Position numbers and translations under genes: made by a program
Notes under the pieces: generated by a model
Databases searched by the model: none
What the model saw: the letters and a program-made list of their open reading frames with translations, nothing else
What the model was told of the DNA's origin: nothing
Shown here: positions 49,180 through 59,650 of the stretch, one piece after another
Layout of the letters: every line of letters starts with the position of its first letter
Position numbering within the stretch: the stretch's first letter is position 1
Assembly: GCA_948474755.1 (NCBI GenBank)
Contig: CAOLHI010001305.1
Span: 186,001 to 250,000, forward strand
Direction of reading: 5' to 3'
DNA length: 64,000 nt
Source of the DNA: Ctenosaura bakeri
Taxonomy: Eukaryota; Chordata; Lepidosauria; Squamata; Iguanidae

Positions 49180-50659
49180 TAAAGGGCCTTCATGACATTT
49201 TCAGTCTGGGGAGATCGTGAGGCAAAACTATGACAATTGTCCTGGCTAGATTTCTTCAGAGGGAGGTTTGCCTTTGCTTAGACTTTTGCTAAGGCTGAGA
49301 GAGTGTGTCTTGCCCAAGATTATCCTTCTTTCCCTTGCTTTTAAAACCCTTTTTAAAAAAAGGTTTTGAAAGATTCGAGAATCGTGGATTCCCAGAACCT
49401 TCCAGGGATTTGGATTCGGAAAATTCTCGATTCGTCCCATCCCTAATCAGAATGTTTCTTTCAAACAAGGACCTTATCAAGTACCATTGTACTATCCATT
49501 GCATTCACTGGGTGGCTGGTCTCATTAATCCTTGATATTAAGTCAGCACTTTTATTTGCTTCATAGAAGCAGTTAAGATACCTTAGATCCCACTTGACCT
49601 TTCTGATTTCCTAACAAATCTCAGCAATATAAAGAATAATACAGATGATACCTGCATTTGTAAGGTAACAGTTAAGTAAGTGTTTAGCGCAGGTGATACT
49701 AACATTTGTGTTACAGATTTCAGTGCTACATTAGTATCATAAGGGTGATCGCTGTGCCAGGTTTATAGGCTGATACTCCCGTCTGAATATTATTAGTATT
49801 AGTTAATATTAGTATTAGTTTACTATTTCCTCTTGTGTCATACAGTCTTTCGGCTGAAGGCGTTTCCACTACTAATCATCACTGCATCTTCTTTCTCTTG
49901 CTGTGCGATCTAATTACCAGACTGATATTATTAGCAAACTAACAAAAAAGTAAGTGTCCAACATTTCTTCCTTGTTTCTTCCATCATGTTCCGGCCTTTT
50001 GTTGGCTATAAACTGACTACAAACATAACTGGTGTTATATTATCTAGCAGTCCTACGTTTGCTAAAAACACTTGGAAATTGATGCAGAGGATTCTTTGAT
50101 TGAAACTCTTGCTACTTCCTTCTCTCAACCCCCCTGCCAAACTAGAATTCTCAGAGATTTCTGAGGAGATAGTAAGGCTGTTAAGCCATTTTCCAAGATA
50201 CTCGGAACTGTTTACGTACAGTTATAAACAATACTGCTGTTTTATAATTTATGTATTTTATCTTTGAAATATATATATAAATTTTTGAATGGAAAGGACT
50301 TTTGTGGCTTCTACCTAGAAGCTGGGGTGGATGGGAACAATCTTTGGTCAGAGTTTGGGACTTTGGATGACAGTTCCCACAATTCATGCTGACTGCAGGA
50401 TTTTGAGGAAATTGTTCCAAAAAAAAGTAATGTTTGCAACAAGCCCTGAAAGATTGTGGTACTTTTAGGGCTAAACATCTGAGGGGGCAAAGGGCCCACC
50501 CTGATATAAAGAACAGCCTGGCACTGACATATTGTCAATGATGGCTTAGATTTTGCTTGTCTTCTTCACTAGCATGCATGGTCCATCCTTGGTATAGGAT
50601 GGCTGCTATACAGTGAAAGCTACAATATCACTGAAGGCTCTTGTAACACTGTTAACAGA

Positions 50660-51110
50660 TTTATTTTATCATGAGCTTTCATGGATTGCAGTCCACTTTC
50701 TCAGAAGAATCTGAGGAATGCAGGTTGCATTGGAGGAAGTGGATTGTAATCCACGAAAGCACATCCTAAAATAAATTCGTTAGTTTAAAAAAAAAAAAAA
50801 TCACATGGATCCCTGGTGGTGCAGTGGTTAAATGCCAGTACTGCAAGCCACAAGGTTGTGAGTTCGATCCTGCCGGGCTCCAAGGTTGACTCAGCCTTCC
50901 ATCCTTTCGCAGGTCAGTAAAATGAGTACCCAGCTTGTTGGGGGCATGTATAGAAATGTTTCGAAATACATGCTATTTTTAAGTTGTTTGCCGCCTCGAT
51001 CCATATGGAGAGGCGGGATACAAATAAATAAATAAAACAAAACAAAAACATGGCACTTCATTAATGTACTGGGCTAGATTAACACAGCTACCTCTTTGAA
51101 AAATTATGCC
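50660..51110 (+). mobile_element. older retroelement fragment interrupted by a SINE
   Basis: 'ggattgtaatccacgaaagc' then 'acatcctaaaataaattcgt' 'tag', and on the far side of the SINE 'tggcacttcattaatgtact' and 'gattaacacagctacctctt'. This is the common 'AGTCCACGAAAGCTCATGC...AAATAAATTTGTTAGTCTTTAAGGTGCCAC' repeat; a second copy is at 57175-57305. Confidence 0.5.
50807..51045 (+). mobile_element. tRNA-derived SINE, sense, full length
   Basis: It begins 'ggatccctggtggtgcagtg' (box A: TGGTGCAGTGG), with box B in 'aaggttgtgagttcgatcct'. The body is 'cagtaaaatgagtacccagc' and 'ttgttgggggcatgtataga', and the end 'gagaggcgggatacaaataa' then ATAAATAAAAC. The well-kept boxes and tail suggest a fairly young copy. 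Same head as the antisense copy at 59149-59361. Confidence 0.8.
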
Positions 51111-52229
51111 TGTGAGAAACACTGCTTTAATAGATAGCAGCAAAGTTAGCTGGGTACTACTCAGGAGTTTTCATTAAACAACAATTAAGATAGAGTGATG
51201 GAACTTAATATGCAGCAGATGCACTTTTAATCCAGAGTATTGGGTTGCTGGAGCAGGGAGCAAGGCTCATTTTAAAAAGGAGGAATGTGTTTCTCGTTAA
51301 GCTGTTACGGGCTACAGGATGTTATCAATCTGCCTCCTCAGAGAGTGTTGTGTGCACTTAATTCAGGTTGGGCAATGTGAGTGTGGTTTTAGCATACCTT
51401 ATATGGGCACAGTGGGAACTGGAACTCTTATGTAGTTTATGAGGCTTTAAGGAAGGATTTTTAAAGGCCAGAAAGTGGTTGTTGCATGGAGACAGTGGCA
51501 GCAAGGAGTACTGTCTGGCTTGTAAAGTGAGCTTGGGTTTCCTAACAGCCTGACCTCTTGAACCCTCTTGGCACTCCTGTCCACAGAGCTGTAGAAATGC
51601 AAACCTACGCCCAGCCAAAGCTTGTAGGCTTTTCATTTAGCCCAGATAATGCAATTAGCTGCTGCTGTCTTCTGATAAGGCACTCCCATCCAGCCTTTGA
51701 ATAAATGCCCTGACATTCTTCCAGGTGCTGAATGCCATCTACCAAGTCAAATAGGCCTGAGGACTTTAATTTTTTTTCCTCTCTGAGTTACTTTTTTTAA
51801 TTTCTTCTCAGAAATACAAGGGTTTTTCAAGATTTTTTTTATTGTTTATGAGTTATACTTTTTAAAGTATAAACGGTAATGGTACTTTCAGCATTATTAA
51901 ATGCACTATTTAATTAATAATGCATTATTAAAATAAATATTATTTAGTTGTCATGGACCTCTGGTTAGCATTTTGTTTTGTTTGTCTTTCCTCCACCTCT
52001 AAGTGTAATTCACAGAAGCAAAACCTATGTGAAAAACAAACCATTCACAAATACTGTAGATCATAATTGGGAAAGGTTGTATTTAATTATTATTGTATTG
52101 GTTATGATGAGGGCGAAGGGTGTCGGTGACTGTGCCCCAGTTCAATTCTTACTGAGCAAACTCTGAAGTTAGTGTGCAGAAGGAACAAGTGCTGTAAATC
52201 TGTGTTGCTGATAGAACTGTGTTTGTTTT

Positions 52230-52391
52230 TAGTTAGGTATATTAACTTTATTTTAATTCTTTTTGATTGTTTAATTGTGTTGTATGGTTTGAATTCTGTG
52301 GTTTTTAACTATGTCTTCTTAATTGTTGTAAGCTGCATTGAGTCCCAGCCTGGTAAAAAAGTGGGGTCTAAATAAAGTTAATAATAAAAAG
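52230..52391 (+). mobile_element. LINE 3' end, sense
   Basis: T-rich 'tattttaattctttttgatt' leads to 'ttgttgtaagctgcattgag' then 'tcccagcctggtaaaaaagt' and TCTAAATAAAGTTAATAATAA, the typical terminus of the same LINE group as 44870-45411. Confidence 0.6.
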
Positions 52392-54287
52392 AATAAATCA
52401 AAATACCTTGTGTGTAGTGTCCACAGTCCATGCAGAGGCTTGCACCTATGATGGCCGGATTTATACAACTCTGTTTAAATCTGTTTAGATCCCTGATTTG
52501 AGTCCACATACAAATAGGATAGTACCTAGCTCTTCTCTCTCCCTTCTTGTTTTCCTCATGTGGAAAGTGACAAGTCTGAAAAGATGAAGCTTCTGTTTGC
52601 ATGAGGACTCTCCCCATCAACGAGGACGGTGGAAAATCAGAATTTTGCTTATGATCAGGAGCCTCTCTTCGAATGTTTCCATGGGAGGATAACAAAGAGG
52701 GAAAGCAGCTAGATGTTCTCCTAGTTGCATGTGAATTCAAACTGGATAAGTAACATCTAAATGGAGATTATGTCAATCTGGGTATTGTGGGTATGAGCCT
52801 CCATGTGGACCATGGATAACAAACCATACACAAAGTGGAGATCAACAGTGGAAGGAAGTGAGGCTAACTTCCACTGTTCTTTCACATGGGATAAGTAATG
52901 CCTGAACAAGGCTGTAGGACTTCCTTCACAGAAGGGAACGGTTGTGTGAACTGAGCCATCATGTGTCTTAGCTTCAGCATGGAGCGCTTAAATGACACAT
53001 CCCATTAAGTTTGTGGCTGAGGGACAAATCACCTTCCTGTTCCTTCACTATGTCAGTTGCAGTTCTTAACCAGTAGAGGTCGTTGTGAAAGACACAGTAG
53101 ACCTGCTTGAACCTACCCTTAAAACTGCTTCTGAGATAATTAATCTTCTATCCAGAGAACATTCTTTATAGGAGGTGGCACTGCTTTGTCTTTGAGTAAC
53201 AAAAGCACATTGTGGTATGGGATTTTTTTTTCCTTTCAAAGCAAATTTCATTATATACTGTTTCAGATCCAACTTCACACGACTATTTCTTGTGGGAGAA
53301 ATAAATTATAGCTGACAGCTTTTCTTCTCTGCTTTCAAAACCTGGTACACCCTGACCACAATTCACCATCCCTCCAGTGTGCATGCAAATATACATTAGG
53401 GCTTATTTTCCTGGTTATCTTCATATTTTGTTTACTGACATTAAACAAGAGTTATGTGGATCAGATATAATGGTAGCCAGGATCTTCACACCAAACCAGG
53501 GGCATGATGGAAGTTGGAGAACGGTGATGAGGGAACTTAAAACTGTTCAATTTTTTTGTCTACAGCTTCTTTGTGTATGGAAGTTGTGCATATTTGTGTA
53601 AATCTAGCCAATCTGCAAGAAGAACAGTCACATTTTCCCTATGCTGCCTTCTTTCCCTATTGCTCTTGCATGAATTGGACTTCTTACTGTATGTTGGTTG
53701 GGTTGTTTTAAGTTGGGAGAAGAAGGGGCAAAAAAGGAAAAGCCAGTGGCTTAGGCACACCTACATCCATTTGAGGCTTAGTAGTCCATAAACTATATAG
53801 TAAAATAAAGGCAAAATAAAATAAAAATCAGAGAGACAGAAATCTCTGAAATTCTTGCACTTCCTAATGTCACAAAGCTTAAGTCTTCTAGCACATATAT
53901 TATTTTATTTTCCATGAGCCTGATTTGATTCATGCTTTGTCAAGTTCGAAGATGGATAAATTATTGTTGCTGTGCTTAGCAGTTTTGCCTGGAATTAATC
54001 TTAAGGCGTTTTGGGAGAGGAAAGACAAAGGCTAGGCAAACTGATTTGGGAGGGGAAGAAATTTGTTTAGTTCCCCTTTTTAATAGATATTTAATTAATT
54101 TGAATTTCTCAAACTAATATTTAAACTGGAACATAAATATGCTTCTGTTTCCAAATTTTATGACACAATTCTCTGATGAAAAAAGGCATCAAAAAGTATG
54201 CATTAAGTATAATATGTGTATTTATTTTTAGGTATGGACTTTTTTCTTAAAAAGCACGTGCAGATAGCTTTTCATGCAGACTTAACA

Positions 54288-54312
54288 GATTGATTGATTG
54301 ATTGATTGATTG
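54288..54312. repeat. (GATT)6 microsatellite
   Basis: A pure GATT/ATTG run. Confidence 0.95.
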
Positions 54313-55210
54313 GCAAACTAATGAAGAAATGGAATGAACATAAATTTCAGAAGTTCAAAATCTGTATTCCCTGAAAATGGGCAGATGTGTTCCATCTTTG
54401 AGCTGGATGCAAACTTGGATTTCCTAATTTATTAATATTTTTCTATTCCACCTTTTAAGACAAGCTTTCAAATGCAGCATACAACAATAAAACAATTGAC
54501 CAGTAATGTATCAAAAACAGCATCAGAGAGGGCATTGCTCCTTGGCCTTAAAGATATATGTATTTTGCAATTTTAAACCAATTTGAATTTAGCTTTCCCT
54601 CTGAAGGTCTCTTTGAAATTATAATCCTGAGAGGTACTAAAAATTCATTGCTAGAAATTCTAAGTGTCCTCCTTATTGCTAGAGTTCCCAGATCATTACA
54701 TGGGTTGGAAGTTATGTTAGTTTAAAGAGATTTTTTTTAACCAGTTTAAATATGTGATGTAGACATAGTTCCTGGCTTCGGTAATTGGCCTTGGCCAATC
54801 CTACACAATTGGAATGTCATAATAATGTGAAATCAGCAGGGGACATCTACATAGTTATGTGATGTTCATATCAGATTCAGACAGCAGGAGAGAGGTTCTT
54901 CGTGGTCTCCCTCTGCAGCAACTCTCCTGTTGGATATACCTATCTACTAGCAGATCCTGGAAGAAAGAGGCTGTGGATAATACTTGTAACTAGCTACTTT
55001 GTGTGCTTGCGGGGGTGCTAGGGTAGTACGAGTCTAAGGCTTATTTCACAAGCTGTGGAACAAGAGAAGTTATTTTATTGGTGCAACAAGTAATAGTTTC
55101 TAGTTGCTTTCAAAGGCTACTCTGAAAGGGCATTTTTAGAAGTCTTTGACAGAAATTCTTCAAGTTTTATGCCATTATCAATACTAAAGATTTCTCAGTT
55201 TTAAGAAGTA

Positions 55211-55427
55211 CAGTGCACCCTCTTCTGGCACAACCTCCACATAAATGAATACACTGTCACGCAAAACGTCACTCCTGTTATAGTCCATGGACATCCATGT
55301 CCATGTGGGTGCAGGCACGCTCATGTTACGTCTGTTCACTACAGTGGGACGTGACACTTGCTTTTTTGTTTTTGTTTTACACAGGGTTTCCTGAGTTGGA
55401 ACCCTCGTATATTTGGAGGGCACACTG
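55211..55427. mobile_element. Tc1/mariner-type MITE with TA duplication
   Basis: TA|CAGTGCACCCTC at the left and GAGGGCACACTG|TA at the right: 11 of 12 terminal bases are inverted and TA is duplicated (55209-55210, 55428-55429). It is 217 bp with no coding capacity. The interior has 'ggacatccatgtccatgtgg', itself a short palindrome. Confidence 0.75.
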
Positions 55428-55954
55428 TAATAGAAAAATTAATGCATCGTGCAGCAAGCAGTCCAAGAAATTGGTTCTTCAAAACTGCCACAAGTAACGG
55501 CCATGGTTTATTTTTCAAACATAAGGAGGAATGAGGTTGATTTCCCTCCTGTCTCTCTCACCATCCCCCGGGGAAAAATGCCAGGGTACAAGAGCAAAGC
55601 ATCTTTTGGAAATGTTTCAACACTTGTAATCTGTTGGGGCTGAGGTTCCGTGTGGAGGAATCAAAATTAAACCAGGAAAGAGAGAGGTACCTACATGGAT
55701 ATTATGTGATGTCACATTTGCCAGTTGAGAGCTTATTTCACATGGTTATTATGAGAATGAGATGAGAAGATGTTTATAAACTTTGATATTAAAAGCACTC
55801 CATTGGCAAATAGACGGGTTTGAAACATATATTAAGGAGATTGCAGAATGAAGCTGAAGTGACTATGTGTGAGTGTGCTCAGAGTTCTGGAGAAAGGGAT
55901 ATAACATGTCCTCCTAAATGGAGCTTCTCCTACCTTCTCTTTTCCCCTTAACAG

Positions 55955-56178
55955 AAGAGCGAGTGGTTCCCATAGAAGTGTGCCGTTCCAAGCTGTCCAA
56001 ATACCTGCAGGGAGTGGTTTTCCGCTGTGACAAGTGCACCTTCACCTGCTCCAGTGATGAGAGCCTACAGCAGCACATAGAGAAGCACAATGAGCTGAGA
56101 CCTTACAAATGCCAACTCTGCTACTACGAGACCAAGCACACGGATGAGCTGGATGCCCACCTCCGAGACGAGCATAAA
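55955..56178 (+). CDS. ZNF462: ZNF462 exon, two C2H2 fingers
   Basis: Acceptor cccttaacag; AA completes Glu (G|AA). ERVVPIEVCRSKLSKYLQGV leads to finger 1 (FRCDKCTFTCSSDESLQQHI, then EKH; residues 24-44) and, after the linker NELRPY, finger 2 (KCQLCYYETKHTDELDAHLR, then DEH; residues 52-73). The exon ends GAG CAT AAA before donor GTGAGT at 56179 (224 bases, phase 1 to 0). Protein agreement with human is very high as I recall it. The donor hexamer recurs as the first six bases of the next exon. Confidence 0.95.
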
Positions 56179-56422
56179 GTGAGTGCTTTCCACCTATTCT
56201 TACTGGTGCCTTTTGTTCCACACTAAAGTTCTACACAGCTACAGACAGAAAGAAACTGACTGTCCCGTACTAAAGGCCATCAGCCAGCACATTTCTAAGG
56301 AAGTATTTCTTCAACACAGGATTAAGCTCTGAAGTTTCCTTCCGTGAGATGCAGTGATGGATCCGAGTGACTAGGCTCCTAAAAATAGTTAAATTCATGG
56401 AAACTAAATATGTCAGTAACTA

Positions 56423-56633
56423 TGTTGTTGTTATTCTTAGATGTCTTCAAGTCAATTCTGACTTATGGCAACTGGGTGATAGAATTTTCTTGGCAAAGCT
56501 TATTTGGAGCTTTACGATTTCCTTCCTCTAAGGCTGAGAGAGTATAACCTGCCCAAGGTCACCTGGTGGGTTTCCATGACTAATCAGGGATTTGAACCCT
56601 ACTCTCCCAGCAACCTCAAACGACTACACGCTG
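56423..56633 (-). mobile_element. tRNA-derived SINE with (CAA)n tail, antisense
   Basis: 'tatgttgttgttattcttag' (complement of the tail) then 'gtcttcaagtcaattctgac', 'aaggctgagagagtataacc', 'ctgcccaaggtcacctggtg' and at the right 'gatttgaaccctactctccc' (complement of box B). Nearly full length; the best-preserved head of its family here. Confidence 0.75.
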
Positions 56634-57174
56634 GGTCTGTATGTGCTATGACAATAAGGATTGTCAATAAAATGTTTAAATATGAAGCACTTCCTGTTCA
56701 GGTTTCCGTTCTGTCTTTCAGGTTGCCCCGTACCATTCCTTCTTTCCTGGCTTTTTGTCTTCCCCTATCATTATGACCATGCTAAGCTTTCAGTGGACTG
56801 ATTTGTTTCTACACATACTTCCCATCAACCTAAGCCTTTCATTTCTTCTTTTTTTGTAATTCTGTCAACCTACCCGTGCCTCTGATACCTTCCTCTTGAG
56901 CATGGATAGTACCATTCTGGCTATAATCTACACATGGTGATTATATTTCCCTCTGGTTTATGGGATATACCTAGATGGAGTCTCTTGCAAACTGTGTTTC
57001 TGAATACTAACTAGATTGGGGAGAGGGAGAAAGGGTTATCATAACTTCCTTAGACTGAATGTAGAATAATAGCTACTTGGACACAGATGTGTGCATATTG
57101 TTTTAGTCCTGGTTTCATAAAATGAAAAGATTCAGTTTGTGGACTCTTAACACCTTAACATCTACTTTTTCCCA

Positions 57175-57305
57175 TAGTACACCATGCATCTGCTAAAGTG
57201 GGCTGCAGTCTACAAAATTTTAATGCCAAATAAAAAATTGTGGTCTTTAAAGTGCCATAGGATATTTTTTTTGTCATTTTCAAAGTGGACAGTTTTATGT
57301 AGTTC
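57175..57305 (+). mobile_element. old retroelement fragment, same family as 50660-51110
   Basis: 'tgctaaagtgggctgcagtc' then 'tacaaaattttaatgccaaa' and 'gtggtctttaaagtgccata' 'gga'. Confidence 0.5.
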
Positions 57306-58372
57306 TTATTTTGATAGAATTGTATTAGCCCATATCTTATGCCTGGGTCTTTCAAAATCTGGCTGCTGATATGTATAGTTCCTGTGCCAGTTGTGAAGTA
57401 TTTCCCAAGAAAAGTTAAGCAGATATTAACAAGCACATATGTACTTGTATGCAACAGACAGATTTGGTGCAGAATCATTTTTTCAGTGGGCTAAATGTGT
57501 ATCTCATTCACATCTGTCCCAGTAATAATGATGAGGTGCTATATCAAAATAATGACCGATATTCTGTTCAGGTAAACTATCTGCGGAGATAGAAAAGGAG
57601 CCCATGAACGCACCTGCACGGTCACAAGAGTATACAGTTTATGTCTTCATCAGCTAGATTGACCCTTTTAGAATGACTGAAGGATGTCCTCCATCCTTAA
57701 GGAAGTCTTCCTCTTATTCTCTGCTGCTTTTCCTCCCATCTCCTGTTCCTTTCCAGTCTTTCAAAGAGCTAGGTTAACCCAAATCTTGTAAAACAAGAAT
57801 TCTGGCAGAATTTCACCGTTCTACCTATACATGGCTTCCTATACTGTTATATGGGGTTGGGGGCATGGTGCTGTTACGTTGGAACCCCCTGTAATGACTA
57901 CCAGTAAGGTCAAGAACCTCTTTTCTCACACACAACGTATGGATATGTGCATCTTCTTGTATGAGGTGCATGAAAGTTGTTGTGGGCTTCACTCGTGCCT
58001 GGAAATTAAATTTCAGAACACATGCCTCATCCTTGCTCTGCTCAACAAGACAGTCAATGCTAATCTCTTTCTCCCTCATCCCTTTCATTACTTTGGGTTG
58101 TGCTCTTTCTCAGCATCTTCATGCTCCCAGAGACGGGGCAAAAGTGATCATTGGCCGAAGAACCCATCTGCCATTGTATCATGTTTATCACCTCCAGGCT
58201 CTTAAATCATGTCTTTATAAACATGGAGACACTTCTTCAAGCAAAATTCAAGAGCCCCTATTGCATAGAATATTGTTGAATGGGAAGTGGAGGGGTGTTG
58301 AGCCATGTGCCATGCACAGAGTGTAAAATCCCAGTGAATGAGGCAGCCATGTCTTTTCCTTTTTCTCCAAAG

Positions 58373-58505
58373 GTGAGTCGCAATTTTGAGCTGGTTGGAC
58401 GGGTTAACTTAGATCAGTTGGAACAAATGAAGGAGAAAGAGGAAAGTTCCAGCAGTGACGAGGAAGAAAAGGAAGAGGAGATGAGTCCCAAAACTGATGA
58501 GAGAG
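58373..58505 (+). CDS. ZNF462: ZNF462 exon, acidic Ser/Glu region
   Basis: Acceptor tttctccaaag and donor GTAGGT at 58506 bound 133 bases, phase 0 to 1. It encodes VSRNFELVGRVNLDQLEQMK then a strongly acidic stretch: EKEESSSSDEEEKEEEM at residues 21-37, then SPKTDER. There is no finger. The SSSSDEEE run fits a casein-kinase-2-type phosphorylation target (inference). The exon opens GTGAGT, so its acceptor is joined directly to a consensus donor. It is the last coding segment in the window; the one after it should begin by completing a Glu codon and was not found before 64000. Confidence 0.95.
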
Positions 58506-59124
58506 GTAGGTGTGACTGTTTGGTCTCTAATGCTTAGCAGAATTCTGCATCCAGCTGATCTCCCTCCCAACCACCTTTAAAAAAAAAAAAAAAACTCACC
58601 AGCATTCTTCTTTAGGAACACACCAGGCAAGGCAGAATGCAATCCAGTCATTCTGTCTTCAACTGCCAGATAATAGGCAAACTACTAGATCACATGGAAT
58701 TGTTTCCCATAAAAACAATGTGTTTGTATGTCTTTGCGTGCATGTGTGTGTGAGTGGGTGTGTTTCCAAGTCCTTCTGAAACTAACAGTCTAGTTTTATT
58801 AGTTTTTTCTGTAGATTTGAGCCAATATGAAAATATAAAGACGAAGCACTCAGTTACTGATCAAACAAGCAAGTAAATCTGGAATAACATTGAGGCTAGA
58901 GTAGGGAATAAGGACCAGATGTTCTGCTGGGCTTATAAATAGCTTTCCATTGAAACCAACTGCATAACCCCTTTAAGGTATATGTGAAAAGCTAGACCCA
59001 TTTTTAGTCTTTAGATATATTTTTTTTAACTAAAACTCTCATAATTTCTGATCAGTGTCCATTCTGGCTAGCAGTGGTAGGATATGTATTACAACAAATT
59101 TGAAGTGGAGTCAGGAAACCATTT

Positions 59125-59445
59125 ACACTACACAGTTTTAGCACTATATAGCAATAGCATGTGTATTTCTACACCACTTATCAGCTAAGTGCTCTCTATA
59201 GGGTTTACAATGTGTTAGCTAATTGCCCCCAACAAGCTGGGTACTCGTTTTACCGACCTGCAGAAGGATGGAAGGCTGAATCAGCCTGGAGCCCAGCAGG
59301 ATCTAACTCACAACCTTGTGGCTGCAGTACCAGCATTTAACAACTGCGCCACCAGGGCTCCATATATCCCACTTTAACCGCCATGGCAACATCCCATGGA
59401 ATCCTGGAACTGACAGTATAGAGAGGGGCATTTAAAATTTTCAGC
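59125..59445. mobile_element. foldback MITE (33836 family) interrupted by a SINE
   Basis: 'actacacagttttagcacta' before the SINE and 'cccactttaaccgccatggc' then 'aacatcccatggaatcctgg' after it are continuous in uninterrupted family members (for example 33846-33902). Confidence 0.65.
59149..59361 (-). mobile_element. tRNA-derived SINE, antisense, inserted in a MITE
   Basis: On the minus strand it begins 'ggagccctggtggcgcagtt', with box B 'aggttgtgagttagatcctg', body 'ggtaaaacgagtacccagct' and 'tgttgggggcaattagctaa', ending 'catgctattgct'. ATAT is repeated at both borders, a possible part of the target duplication. Confidence 0.75.
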
Positions 59446-59549
59446 CAAAAAACTGGTGGTTTATAGGAACAAAATAAAATACAAATAATACATTGAAATT
59501 GTCAGTATATTAAAATATATTTGAAAACATTGGGGAGCGGATTTTTAAA

Positions 59550-59650
59550 AGTCTTTGCTTGGGTTGTAGATGCTAGGCAAACAACTTTTTGGGAGGGAAT
59601 TCCACAACTGAGGTACCACCATTAAAGACTCAGGGAGGGCTCTCATCTTG
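59550..59650 (-). mobile_element. LINE fragment, antisense
   Basis: 'tttgggagggaattccacaa' then 'ctgaggtaccaccattaaag' and 'actcagggagggctctcatc' resemble the complement of the LINE 3' region at about 45000-45060. Confidence 0.4.

Larger units (their letters stand above)
48581..49445. mobile_element. hAT-like transposon with perfect 8-bp target duplication, decayed interior
   Basis: ATCAGAAT is repeated at 48573-48580 and 49446-49453. The ends are TAAGGATGAGCCAACCGAG and, inverted, TAGGGATGGGACGAATCGAG (a mostly matching 20-base pair). Further inward, 'caaatcctt' and 'gaatccaaatccct' also correspond. No transposase frame remains. Two other structures lie inside (48938-49085 and 49131-49179), so the host element is older than they are or acquired them before moving. 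Confidence 0.65.
44261..55954 (+). other. ZNF462 intron (11.7 kb)
   Basis: Contains LINE 3' ends (44870, 46720, 52230), foldback MITEs (44620, 45419, 48938), an 865-bp hAT-like element (48581), a 49-bp palindrome (49131), a tRNA SINE inside an older repeat (50807), a GATT microsatellite (54288) and a TA-flanked MITE (55211). In 47050-48570, 49460-50650, 51080-52220 and 52400-55180 nothing else is recognised. Confidence 0.9.
56179..58372 (+). other. ZNF462 intron (2.2 kb)
   Basis: Donor AAA|GTGAGT, acceptor tttctccaaag. An antisense tRNA SINE (56423-56633) and an old retroelement fragment (57175-57305) are recognised. In 57310-58370 two overlapping open frames of about 120 codons look like chance. 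Confidence 0.9.
1..58505 (+). other. ZNF462: ZNF462 gene, partial: nine coding segments, both ends outside the window
   Basis: The nine segments join in phase into one protein whose finger order and linkers match vertebrate ZNF462 as I remember it. Known of the family: a nuclear C2H2 zinc-finger protein of about 2,500 residues in human (mouse Zfp462/ZFPIP, reported to bind PBX1), linked to heterochromatin and G9A/GLP silencing during development; human haploinsufficiency causes Weiss-Kruszka syndrome. Seen here: fingers from the middle of the protein to the acidic stretch that precedes the final fingers. Start codon, 5' UTR, promoter, the last coding exons and the 3' UTR are all absent. Introns run from 1.8 to 22.2 kb. 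No other gene lies inside the locus. Confidence 0.95.

Noticed and set aside
50807..50880. A tRNA gene (box A and box B present)
   Set aside because: The sequence cannot form the acceptor stem and continues into a SINE body; the same head recurs at 59149-59361.
57831..58326. Two overlapping frames of about 120 codons just upstream of the exon at 58373
   Set aside because: No similarity to ZNF462, no splice sites that would add them in phase, and no known domain.
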